Part shown: one piece after another, positions 48,516-54,444 of the stretch
Layout: the number at the start of each line of letters is the position of its first letter
Numbering within the stretch: the first letter of the stretch is position 1
Assembly (NCBI GenBank): GCA_905233465.1
Contig: CAJOEI010000020.1
Location: forward strand, 1-54,444
Reading direction: 5' to 3'
Origin: an uncultured Bacteroidaceae bacterium
GTDB lineage: Bacteria > Bacteroidota > Bacteroidia > Bacteroidales > Bacteroidaceae
DNA: 54,444 nucleotides
The notes under the pieces: model-generated
What the model was told of the DNA's origin: nothing
The model's database searches: none
The model's input: the letters and a program-made list of their open reading frames with translations, nothing else
Made by a program: the position numbers and the translations under genes

Positions 48516-49316
48516 TTATTCTGTTGCAGGCAGGTCATTGCCCTCATTCACTCCATATCCGAAGAGTGCGAAGTCGCCACGTAGCGGGTCGTCAGGAAAG
48601 ACCTGGGCCAGCGCCTGTGTCAGCCTGCGTGCAACGCTCATGCTTGCCGTGCGGCTGTGCAGCAGGTTTAGCCTGCAGGCTTGGCTGACCACGTGTGTGT
48701 CGAGTGGCATTATCAGTGTGCGACGGTCGATGTTGTCTGCCCACAGGCCGAGGTCCACCGGCGAACCGCTGCGCACCATCCATCGCATGAACATGCAAAC
48801 GCGTTTGCAGGCCGACTGTGTGTCTTTGGGCACAACTACGTTTGCTCCCTCGCTGGCAAAGAACTTGCAGATAGCTGCCACAACAGTATAGCCGTCAGTG
48901 GCATTGGTGGCCACGTAATCGCCCAATGTGCCGTAGCGACAAAGCAGAGTCTTATAAGCTCGCAGCAGGTCGTGCATGTGACCCTCGGTGTAAAGCCTAT
49001 AGTAGCACTGTTTGCTGCCTTCGTGCAGATAGCGAGCGAACTCCCCCGAACGCACCCACGCATCCACCTCGCCGCATGACCAGTCAAGCAGTTGCTGGAT
49101 CTTGGGCATGAACTGCCGGCGGCTGCCGTAGCTCAGGCAAGAGGCAAGAAAAGCCATCGCCTCTTGATTGGCACGCCCATGCACCTGATGCATGAACCAC
49201 GAAGGGTCGCCCTGAAGAAACGACGCTGTCTCATAGCGCAGGGCGTATGCCCTCAGTTTGTCGGCTGTGGCTGCTGAAACGATAGCATTCGTCATATTGT
49301 TATTGGTTGTCGTCAT
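48516..49316 (-). CDS. TIGR02757 family protein
   Basis: A 266-residue conserved Bacteroidetes/Spirochaetes-type protein of the TIGR02757 (DUF2400) family. Recognisable blocks are DPSWFMHQVHGRANQEAMAFLASCLSYGSRRQFMPKI, CKRVCMFMRWMVRSGSPVDLGLW, LIMPLDTHVVSQACRL and ASMSVARRLTQAL..DDPLRGDFALFGYGV. The last part recalls helix-hairpin-helix DNA glycosylase-like folds, but the function is not established. The reading frame begins 17 bp inside the upstream HD gene; ATG 49295 is an alternative start that avoids overlap. Either way the two genes appear translationally coupled. Confidence 0.88.
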   Translation of the reverse strand: MTTTNNNMTNAIVSAATADKLRAYALRYETASFLQGDPSWFMHQVHGRANQEAMAFLASCLSYGSRRQFMPKIQQLLDWSCGEVDAWVRSGEFARYLHEGSKQCYYRLYTEGHMHDLLRAYKTLLCRYGTLGDYVATNATDGYTVVAAICKFFASEGANVVVPKDTQSACKRVCMFMRWMVRSGSPVDLGLWADNIDRRTLIMPLDTHVVSQACRLNLLHSRTASMSVARRLTQALAQVFPDDPLRGDFALFGYGVNEGNDLPATE

Positions 49317-49926
49317 CTGTCACTAACTGTGTTATTGATGCAACCATATCTGCGGGCAGCGTAAAGCGGATGTCGTCTGTCTGCACGCTGAGGGCCTGAA
49401 GAAAGTGAGGCAACTCACCGCGATACACCTCCTTCATGTGTGCATTGGCCGGGTTGGAGTGACCAAATGAGTAGCTTGTGTTTGCCAGCCTGTCTGCGAG
49501 TTTCACAAATGGTGCGTATGGTGTCTGCCGGATGCCGAGATAATACTTCTCTCCGGCACGCTCGGCACGGTTGCGCCCCTTGTCGTTGGTCAGCGCATAG
49601 ACAATCTCTGCCGCCATGTGAGCCTGCTCGGGATTCATGTATTGCTTGGCAACGCGCACGATGTCGTTGTAGGTCAGGCGTGCATCCTCAATGCTGTCGT
49701 GGTAGTAGCCGCCGAAGAACAGTGGCAGGACATCCTCCTCGCGCGCGCATACGCAATATCCATATTTATATATCTGCTCCACCACCATGTCAAGATGGAA
49801 ACCGTACGGCAGGTGCTGGTCGTAGGTCTGACATACCGAACGATGCAGCTCATGTGCCGATTCCTTGATTTGCTCTATCTGTGGCTTGAGCCGCCGCGTA
49901 ATTTGTTCAAATTGTGAAGGTGTCAT
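49300..49926 (-). CDS. HD-domain phosphohydrolase (SpoT/Mesh1-like)
   Basis: A 208-residue soluble protein with an HD domain similar to the ppGpp hydrolase fold. Motifs are FHLDMVVEQIYKYGY (first His), FFGGYYHDSIEDARLTYNDI (HD pair with following ED) and FVKLADRLANTSYSFG (late Asp). Size and motifs resemble small alarmone hydrolase-type proteins, but bona fide ppGpp activity is inference. It is coupled to the TIGR02757 gene by a 17-bp overlap and follows the DUF5020 gene by 13 bp, forming a three-gene unit on the minus strand. Confidence 0.82.
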   Translation of the reverse strand: MTPSQFEQITRRLKPQIEQIKESAHELHRSVCQTYDQHLPYGFHLDMVVEQIYKYGYCVCAREEDVLPLFFGGYYHDSIEDARLTYNDIVRVAKQYMNPEQAHMAAEIVYALTNDKGRNRAERAGEKYYLGIRQTPYAPFVKLADRLANTSYSFGHSNPANAHMKEVYRGELPHFLQALSVQTDDIRFTLPADMVASITQLVTDDDNQ

Positions 49927-49939
49927 ATCGTTGTGATGG

Positions 49940-50668
49940 TTAGAAAGTCCACTTCACGGCCAGCGTAGGTATGGCATAGAAACGATTGTTGATGCCATCA
50001 GCAGGCCATACCAGATTGTTGGTAATTTCCATCTCTGTGCCGATGCTACAGCGCACATCATCGCTCACGCGTGGCAGAGGCCACAGGTTGAACCACAACT
50101 GCGACTCGCTGCCCAACACCAGATGGTCGTTGACGCCGCGGTCGTACCACAAGTCGCAGTAGCCGCTGAAAGTCATCAGGCCACGTGCGAAGTGCACACC
50201 CCACACCTCCGTGAGCTGGAAGCTGTGGCATGTGCCGCCATGATTGGAGGCATGAGCCAGATATTTGTACATAGCCTGCACAGAGAACGTCCTGCTGAAG
50301 TCTCCATTGTGCCAGTTCCAGGCTGCACCCAGCAGATAGGCATCGTCGTAGCCATAGGCCGCACGCTGCAAGCCGCCATTGTATTCCACATGAATTGCAA
50401 CAGGTGCAGACCAGAACTTCAGCTCGCGCGAGAGCTCGCCGTATGCACTATGTATAATATTGTCGCCAAAGTCGGCGTCGATAAAGAAATATGTGCTTCC
50501 CCATCGGTCTGCTGTGAAGTCCTCTATGGTGGCGGTCACGCGTGGACGATTGGACAATGACTTGCCATAGAAATCGTGACCGAAGTCATAATGCAACTGG
50601 AAATCGAGCTGTGCACGACCTATGACAGGGCACAACAGCAGTAGTGAGAGCAGAAATAAACGATTCAT
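49940..50668 (-). CDS. DUF5020 (Tsx-like) outer-membrane protein
   Basis: A 242-residue exported protein with signal peptide 1-19 (MNRLFLLSLLLLCPVIGRAQ). The mature part has alternating hydrophobic and aromatic residues typical of a small beta-barrel (FQLHYDFGHDFY, TATIEDFTADRWGSTYFFID, GELSRELKFW, HVEYNGGLQRA, and terminal FYAIPTLAVKWTF). It matches the DUF5020 family, distantly related to nucleoside-specific channel Tsx. Transport substrate unknown. A -7 box (TATCTTTG, 50697-50704) lies 28 bp upstream. Confidence 0.85.
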   Translation of the reverse strand: MNRLFLLSLLLLCPVIGRAQLDFQLHYDFGHDFYGKSLSNRPRVTATIEDFTADRWGSTYFFIDADFGDNIIHSAYGELSRELKFWSAPVAIHVEYNGGLQRAAYGYDDAYLLGAAWNWHNGDFSRTFSVQAMYKYLAHASNHGGTCHSFQLTEVWGVHFARGLMTFSGYCDLWYDRGVNDHLVLGSESQLWFNLWPLPRVSDDVRCSIGTEMEITNNLVWPADGINNRFYAIPTLAVKWTF

Positions 50669-50696
50669 AAAACAACTTGAATGCTAAATAACGCCG

Positions 50697-50704
50697 CAAA
50701 GATA
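50697..50704 (-). promoter_or_regulatory. -7 box of the DUF5020 gene
   Basis: TATCTTTG on the minus strand, divergent from the tRNA-array promoter. The -33 site is not evident. Confidence 0.5.
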
Positions 50705-50755
50705 AAGCAAAAAAGGCGAAAAAAGTGCATTTGAATAAAAAAACTTTTGAAAATG

Positions 50756-50787
50756 TTTGGTAGTTTATGTAAAACACTTTACCTTTG
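50756..50787 (+). promoter_or_regulatory. Promoter of the tRNA array
   Basis: TTTG (50756-50759), exactly 20 bp, TACCTTTG (50780-50787): a full -33/-7 match. About 52 nt of leader precede tRNA-Val. Confidence 0.85.
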
Positions 50788-50846
50788 CACCCGCTTTCGA
50801 GAAAGAAACCACGTAAAACCTCTTACAGACGCAGGTTAACTCGGAA

Positions 50847-50921
50847 GGGCGCTTAGCTCAGCTGGTTCAGAGCGTCTGCCTTACAAGCAGAGGGTCAGCG
50901 GTTCGAATCCGTTAGCGCCCA
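50847..50921 (+). tRNA. tRNA-Val (anticodon TAC)
   Basis: Acceptor GGGCGCT pairs with AGCGCCC. Anticodon stem CTGC/GCAG closes loop CTTACAA, giving TAC. T-loop is TTCGAAT. Discriminator A. First gene of the array. Confidence 0.95.
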
Positions 50922-50927
50922 CAACAT

Positions 50928-51001
50928 GGCTCCTTAGCTCAACTGAATAGAGCATCTGACTACGGATCAGAAGGTTATAGGTTTGAATCCTATAGGAGTC
51001 A
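50928..51001 (+). tRNA. tRNA-Arg (anticodon ACG)
   Basis: Acceptor GGCTCCT pairs with AGGAGTC (one G-T). Anticodon stem TCTGA/TCAGA with loop CTACGGA gives ACG, read as ICG after deamination. T-loop TTTGAAT. It follows tRNA-Val by 6 bp. Confidence 0.92.
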
Positions 51002-51021
51002 CTTCTTTGAAACGATGGTCT

Positions 51022-51081
51022 GGGCGCAGACTGTAAATCTGCTGGTTGTTACCTTCGGTGGTTCGAATCCATCTCCGCCCA
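51022..51081 (+). pseudogene. Truncated tRNA-Tyr (anticodon GTA) lacking the D-arm
   Basis: The 3' half is canonical: anticodon stem GCAGA/TCTGC with loop CTGTAAA (GTA), variable arm with GGT-TGTT-ACC, T-arm GGTGG-TTCGAAT-CCATC, acceptor TCCGCCC, discriminator A. The 5' side should provide GGGCGGA plus a D-arm. Only GGGCG is seen, fused directly to the anticodon stem (51022-51026). About 25 nt are missing. Either a pseudo-tRNA created by deletion or an assembly error. Confidence 0.75.
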
Positions 51082-51098
51082 CAGCAATTTTTCACATT

Positions 51099-51174
<76 letters not shown>

Positions 51175-51177
51175 CAC

Positions 51178-51252
51178 GGTGCGTTAGTTCAGTCTGGTTA
51201 GAATACATGCCTGTCACGCATGGGGTCACGAGTTCGAGCCTCGTACGCACCG
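51178..51252 (+). tRNA. tRNA-Asp (anticodon GTC), copy 1
   Basis: Acceptor GGTGCGT pairs with ACGCACC. Anticodon stem CATGC/GCATG with loop CTGTCAC gives GTC. T-loop TTCGAGC. Discriminator G. Identical over its full length to the copy at 51300. Confidence 0.95.
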
Positions 51253-51254
51253 CA

Positions 51255-51298
51255 AAAAATCTTCTCTAAACTCTAAACTTTTAACTCTAAACTTTATT
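51255..51298. repeat. TAAACTC-class heptamers between the two tRNA-Asp genes
   Basis: CTAAACT, CTAAACT, TTTAACT, CTAAACT in 7-bp steps fill the 47-bp gap between identical tRNA genes. Confidence 0.8.
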
Positions 51299-51299
51299 T

Positions 51300-51374
51300 G
51301 GTGCGTTAGTTCAGTCTGGTTAGAATACATGCCTGTCACGCATGGGGTCACGAGTTCGAGCCTCGTACGCACCG
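51300..51374 (+). tRNA. tRNA-Asp (anticodon GTC), copy 2
   Basis: Identical to copy 1. Followed by CCA (51375-51377) and then a terminator. Its 3' half is the likely attachment target of the integrative element that begins just beyond. Confidence 0.95.
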
Positions 51375-51378
51375 CCAG

Positions 51379-51420
51379 ACATAAAAAAGGGAATCTTATA
51401 GCGAGGTTCCCTTTTTATGT
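51379..51420 (+). terminator. Terminator of the tRNA array
   Basis: ACATAAAAAAGGGAA (51379-51393) pairs with TTCCCTTTTTATGT (51407-51420), giving a stem rich in A-T at the base and a U-run in the descending arm. Confidence 0.8.
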
Positions 51421-51494
51421 TAAAAGACAATCGGTTACACGTTATCTTATTCATCCTCAATCCATTTATGTAGCACCCATTTCATCTAACTAAA

Positions 51495-51734
51495 TGGACT
51501 GAGGTGGACTGTTGTGGACTGAAAAGGACAAGATGCTTGCTACAAACCTTGCTACAAAATCGTGAGATTTGCTACAAGGTTGACGGCAAGGAGAGGAATC
51601 AAGCGTGATGACTCTTAAAAGTGCGTTTTTGAAGGAAAAAAGGAAATGAGAGGTAGTTCCTACGTCTGTTCAGACATCAAATGTGTTGCTACAATAATCA
51701 GGCGTTTGCTACAATGTTTGCAAGCTTGCTACAA
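51495..51734. repeat. Phased direct repeats: TGGACTG x3 and TTGCTACAA x6
   Basis: TGGACTG at 51495, 51505 and 51515 (10-bp period). TTGCTACAA at 51537, 51549, 51569, 51686, 51706 and 51726, with 20-bp spacing inside each cluster except the first pair (12 bp). All are in the same orientation, between tRNA-Asp and the integrase gene. They fit arm-type integrase or excisionase binding sites, or iterons. The 51421-51843 interval holds no gene. Confidence 0.75.
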
Positions 51735-51843
51735 ATTGCATGATTTAATATAATTCTCATTATCAGTACTCTACGAAAACGTTCACATCTTTCTCTTTTA
51801 ATGCTCACAGCCCATTCTTCGCCATTGCAAAACCATTTTAACC

Positions 51844-52969
51844 ATGGCAAAGAAATTTGTAACCGCAGTGTTCGACAGGCGTAAAGAAGTCGAAAAGAAA
51901 GGAACAGGAAGTGTGGAGATTCTTATCTACGTTTCCCTGAAATGCCGTAAGCTTATCCCGATGAAACGGGTGACACCTCAGGAGTGGCTGGCGTATCAAG
52001 ACAGCAAGGAACTGAACGAGGCAATTGGCCGCTATGAGGCCCATTGTCTCATCGATGGTGTTTCTCGGCGAGGAAATGACCCTTGCAAACCTCAACAGCA
52101 AATTGGGCATAACAAAGAAGGAGAAGAAGGAGGTTGATGTCAACGGTAGTTTCGTTGACTATATGACTGAGGCCATCAAGAAGGAGCAGATACAGCAAAG
52201 TACGCGCACCTCTCGCGAAGTGATTCTGACAGGTCTGATTGAGTTTGGCCGGATACAGACTTTTGCAGACCTCACCCCTAACAATCTCCGCGACTTCGAC
52301 ACATGGCTTCGTGACGGAACTCGCTGTGATATCACGGTGGCCAAGTATCATAAGGTGGTACATCGCTACGTCCGTCAGGTATTCGAGCGTGGCATCATAG
52401 ACCGCGACCCGTATAACAGTGTGAGTTATCCCAGAGGCCGATACAAGGAACGCCGCCCGTTGACTGAAGAGGAGCTGAATCTCATACGTTCCCTGAATCT
52501 GCCTCCCAAGGAGGACAGGGTACGTGACTTGTTTATTTTCTCCGCATACACGGGGCTGGCATTCTGTGACATGATGCTGTTCGATTTCGGTACCATGACA
52601 GAAAAGCATGGGGATCTGGTATACATTGACGGCAACCGCCTGAAGACAGGTAGCAACTTCTTCACCCCCATCTACAAGCCAGCAATGGATGTTCTGGTCA
52701 AATACAATTACAAGTTGCCACGTATCAGCAATCAGAAAGGGAATGACTTTCTGCATCTTATCGAAAGCCGGGCTAATCTGCACAAGAACCTTACATTCCA
52801 CCTGGCCCGTCATACTTTTGCTACTATCTCCCTTTCCCACGACATCCCGGTGGAGAATCTTGCAAGGATGCTCGGCCATAAGGACATCAAGACCACGCAG
52901 CACTATGCGAAAATCCTCAAGTCAACCGTGCAGCGTCATGCCGAGAACCTGAGTACTTTCTTCCAGTAG
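51844..52969 (+). pseudogene. Tyrosine recombinase/integrase, frameshifted
   Basis: Frame 1 from ATG 51844 reads MAKKFVTAVFDRRKEVEKKG and on to ELNEAIGRYEA, the N-terminal arm-binding domain of Bacteroidetes integrases. The rest is in another frame, IVSSMVFLGEEMTLANLNSKLG to the stop at 52969. Removing one C of CCC at 52040-52042 restores a single frame of about 375 residues. The catalytic domain is complete: AYTGLAFCDM (Arg I position is not Arg, as in the IntDOT-like group), HLARHTFATI (His-x-x-Arg), LGHKDIKTTQHYAKI (nucleophile Tyr). Either a real inactivating frameshift, a translational frameshift, or a sequencing error. Confidence 0.85.
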
Positions 52970-53030
52970 ATTCAATGCACCTTATTATAACATCGCGCGC
53001 GTAAGTCTATTACTGGCGCGATGATTGTAG

Positions 53031-53055
53031 AAAGCCTCTTCGGAGGCTTTTTTTA
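53031..53055 (+). terminator. Integrase terminator with TTCG tetraloop
   Basis: AAAGCCTC-TTCG-GAGGCTTT, an 8-bp perfect stem with a UUCG-type tetraloop, followed by TTTT. It is 61 bp after the integrase stop. Confidence 0.9.
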
Positions 53056-53079
53056 GTTTTCGTATATTCCCCTTTTTGG

Positions 53080-53146
53080 TTGTTAGACAAATGATGACGC
53101 GTCTAACAGGAAAAACAAAGAGAAATATACTACTTCATTGTTAGAC
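53080..53146. promoter_or_regulatory. TTGTTAGAC motif cluster
   Basis: TTGTTAGAC at 53080-53088 and 53138-53146, with the inverted form GTCTAACA at 53101-53108. A further direct copy is at 54333-54341, just before the primase gene. The placement before both transcription units suggests an element-specific operator (inference). Confidence 0.45.
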
Positions 53147-53184
53147 GTTTTGGCGAGGGTCTTTACCCGCCTTTCGTCCAAGGA

Positions 53185-53192
53185 TAGCTTTG
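53185..53192 (+). promoter_or_regulatory. -7 box upstream of the element's unknown gene
   Basis: TAGCTTTG fits TAnnTTTG, 69 bp before the ATG at 53262. No -33 at the usual spacing. Confidence 0.4.
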
Positions 53193-53261
53193 CACCCTTG
53201 AAGGTCTTGCTGCCAATATATTAAAGGCAGAAGAAGCTAAGTATATCCTAAACGAAACGTT

Positions 53262-54020
53262 ATGCCAAAACAAAAACTGAGCCCACAAACCAGGCAGTAC
53301 ATTGAACAGAGAGGCCGCTCCTATCACAATAGTGAGCTGGCAAAAAGATTTAGCGTCGTGTCTCCATCCCATATCAAACAGCTACAGGCCGGGGTAAGGA
53401 AAACACAAACAGTGAGGTCCGAGGCCCAGCGGGCGAACGGACTGAAAGGCGCGGAGGCGCGATGGCATCCAAAAGAGGACGCACAAACCAGGCAGAAGAA
53501 ATATCCTACCCTGTCCATTGACAAGCAACGACACAACTTCCAACGCTGGAAGGACTCTTCCATCTACGCACACTGGAAGGAGTGGATTTATTCGCTCCAG
53601 GAAGAAGAGAGTATGACCATCATAACACGCTCTAACATAGAAAACGAGATTGTCAGAGCATACATCCGTGGCCGGAATGATGAAAAAGAGGCTACAAGTG
53701 GCTATGCTGTTTGCGGTAAGTTCGAGCCAAAGTACAAGCGAGTTACCATCTTCACTATTCCTGCTGCTTCTGCCAGGAAAGAAGCCTCCGTTCCGTTCAA
53801 GTCGTATGTCGTAGCCGACCTTCAAGCGGGTACGTGCAAAACAGTATCATTCTCTGATCCTAACGAATGGAAGTGCCTGTCCGTTGCAATAAGCAGATTC
53901 AATGGAAGGTTCTCTCGGGAAAAAGGTTACCGAATCGGTGCAGAATATGCCAAACCCGCAAAACGAAGTGCTACAATCTTTACAATCTCCATAGATAATG
54001 AAATCATTGAGCATACCTGA
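53262..54020 (+). CDS. Unidentified protein of the integrative element
   Basis: A 252-residue protein. The first 60 residues look like a helix-turn-helix module (TRQYIEQRGRSYHNSELAKR, FSVVSPSHIKQLQAGV), and QRANGLKGAEARWHPKED resembles segments of element-borne DNA-binding proteins. The remainder contains basic and aromatic residues (HNFQRWKDSSIYAHWKEWIY; AVCGKFEPKYKRVTIFTIPA) without a family that I recognise. There is no signal peptide or membrane segment. It overlaps the next gene by 23 bp, so they are probably co-translated. A role in element replication or control is possible but unproven. Confidence 0.65.
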   Translation: MPKQKLSPQTRQYIEQRGRSYHNSELAKRFSVVSPSHIKQLQAGVRKTQTVRSEAQRANGLKGAEARWHPKEDAQTRQKKYPTLSIDKQRHNFQRWKDSSIYAHWKEWIYSLQEEESMTIITRSNIENEIVRAYIRGRNDEKEATSGYAVCGKFEPKYKRVTIFTIPAASARKEASVPFKSYVVADLQAGTCKTVSFSDPNEWKCLSVAISRFNGRFSREKGYRIGAEYAKPAKRSATIFTISIDNEIIEHT

Positions 54021-54252
54021 AAGAAAACAACTGGCAAAGGAAATTGCAGAAGAGCTCCGGCCTTTCCTCATTAATCTGACGGGGAACGTGATAGGTATAG
54101 AGGAGGTCCGCAGGATCCTCGGAAGTCCTTCTGCGGATGCTGTGCGTAAGCTGTGTGAACGAGGGCGGATTCCGTGTCATAAGTTCAATCAGAAATACTA
54201 TTTCTTTGATACTGAGATAAAGGCATTCCTTATGGAACGTAATGGGACATGA
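53998..54252 (+). CDS. Excisionase-like helix-turn-helix protein
   Basis: An 84-residue protein of the HTH_17/excisionase type. After a helical N-terminus (SIPERKQLAKEIAEELRPFL) comes the winged-helix core IGIEEVRRILGSPSADAVRKLCERGRIPCHKFNQKYYFFDTEIKAFL. The pattern of helix-turn-helix, then basic residues, then an aromatic beta-hairpin is the MerR/Xis-type fold used to direct integrase in excision. It starts inside the preceding gene (23-bp overlap). Linked to the integrase by position. Confidence 0.75.
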   Translation: MKSLSIPERKQLAKEIAEELRPFLINLTGNVIGIEEVRRILGSPSADAVRKLCERGRIPCHKFNQKYYFFDTEIKAFLMERNGT

Positions 54253-54278
54253 GGATGTTTAGATAACTGTAACCAAGT

Positions 54279-54315
54279 CCACGACGTGGCGGGCTGGGAA
54301 GTTCGCCCATCGTGG
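54279..54315 (+). terminator. Possible terminator/attenuator hairpin before the primase gene
   Basis: CCACG (54279-54283) pairs with CGTGG (54311-54315), and an inner stem CGGGC/GCCC lies within. CTTTT follows a few bases later. Weak terminator features. Confidence 0.4.
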
Positions 54316-54355
54316 CAAATCTTTTGAAAAAATTGTTAGACATAAAAGATGCAAG

Positions 54356-54444
54356 ATGATTAAGGAAAGTATCATAGAACAGGTGCTTGACAGGTCGAAT
54401 ATCGTGGATGTCATTACAGACTACGGCATTACCCTGAGCAGAAG
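54356..54444 (+). CDS. DNA primase N-terminus, CHC2 type (cut by window edge)
   Basis: ATG 54356 opens a frame to the window end: MIKESIIEQVLDRSNIVDVI then TDYGITLSR. The pattern IxEQVLDRxNIVDVIxDY is the characteristic start of DnaG-type primases preceding the CHC2 zinc-binding domain. Only 29 codons are visible, so domain content cannot be checked. A TTGTTAGAC motif lies 14 bp upstream. It suggests that the integrative element carries its own replication gene. Confidence 0.6.
   Translation, partial: MIKESIIEQVLDRSNIVDVITDYGITLSR

Larger units (their letters stand above)
51375..54444. mobile_element. Left end of an integrative element inserted at tRNA-Asp
   Basis: Immediately 3' of tRNA-Asp lie two families of phased direct repeats, a tyrosine integrase gene (frameshifted), an unknown gene, an excisionase-like protein and the start of a primase. 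Heptameric and GC-rich repeats typical of the chromosome are absent here. This is the standard layout of an integrated plasmid, ICE or satellite element. The right end is outside the window. Confidence 0.65.

Overview
The window looks like a chromosomal segment of a Bacteroidales bacterium, most likely a Prevotella-type plant-polysaccharide degrader from rumen or gut. Four things support this. Promoters have the Bacteroidetes form (TTTG, 19-20 bp, TAnnTTTG). The secreted glycosidase ends in a Por/type IX-like C-terminal tail. A Nudix-type AraR replaces an AraC-type regulator in the arabinose operon. A reg_prop/Y_Y_Y/AraC sensor-regulator and a TonB receptor are present. Species-level assignment was not possible by reading alone.

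Layout. 1-1.8 kb: start of a secreted protein, rarA and tRNA-Gly(CCC). 1.8-7.8 kb: secreted xylanolytic pair, a GH10-CE1 xylanase/esterase followed by a GH5-GH43 fusion. 8.0-10.9 kb: divergent xylB-xylA. 11.1-13.7 kb: S9 prolyl-oligopeptidase-family peptidase carrying several in-frame repeat insertions. 13.7-16 kb: repeat-rich DNA around a GH16 beta-glucanase. 16-22.1 kb: arabinose operon galM-araP-araR-araD-araA on the minus strand, with no ribulokinase gene. 22.3-28 kb: flavodoxin-type reductase, ligA, and a kinase-less hybrid-sensor-like regulator translationally coupled to ligA. 28.1-32.9 kb: SNF2 ATPase and trmD. 33-38.6 kb: xyloside-type GPH symporter, cytoplasmic GH43, metallophosphoesterase, greA and a fucose/arabinose-isomerase-like protein. 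38.6-41.1 kb: a remnant-rich region with a duplicated promoter cassette, an ORF6N gene, a probable structured leader RNA and fused gene fragments. 41.1-43.6 kb: divergent threonine dehydrogenase and kbl (threonine to glycine plus acetyl-CoA). 43.6-50.7 kb: TonB receptor, free-Met-R-sulfoxide reductase, GH31, a TIGR02757 protein, an HD hydrolase and a DUF5020 outer-membrane protein. 50.8-51.4 kb: tRNA array (Val, Arg, truncated Tyr, Gly, Asp, Asp). 51.4-54.4 kb: left end of an integrative element with a frameshifted tyrosine integrase, phased direct repeats, an excisionase-like protein and the start of a CHC2-type primase.

Metabolic logic: secreted GH10-CE1 and GH5-GH43 cut feruloylated arabinoxylan; the GPH symporter and cytoplasmic GH43 process imported xylo-oligosaccharides; XylA/XylB and GalM/AraP/AraA/AraD send xylose and arabinose to xylulose-5-phosphate. 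GH31 and GH16 add xyloglucan or beta-glucan capacity.

The most unusual feature runs through the whole window. Short tandem repeats of several different sequences all have a 7-bp period. They occur at many gene junctions, abut start and stop codons, and have entered at least three conserved enzyme genes in frame. They are often linked to small triloop palindromes whose stems change sequence but keep their pairing, and to a second GC-rich repeat family with G-quadruplex potential.
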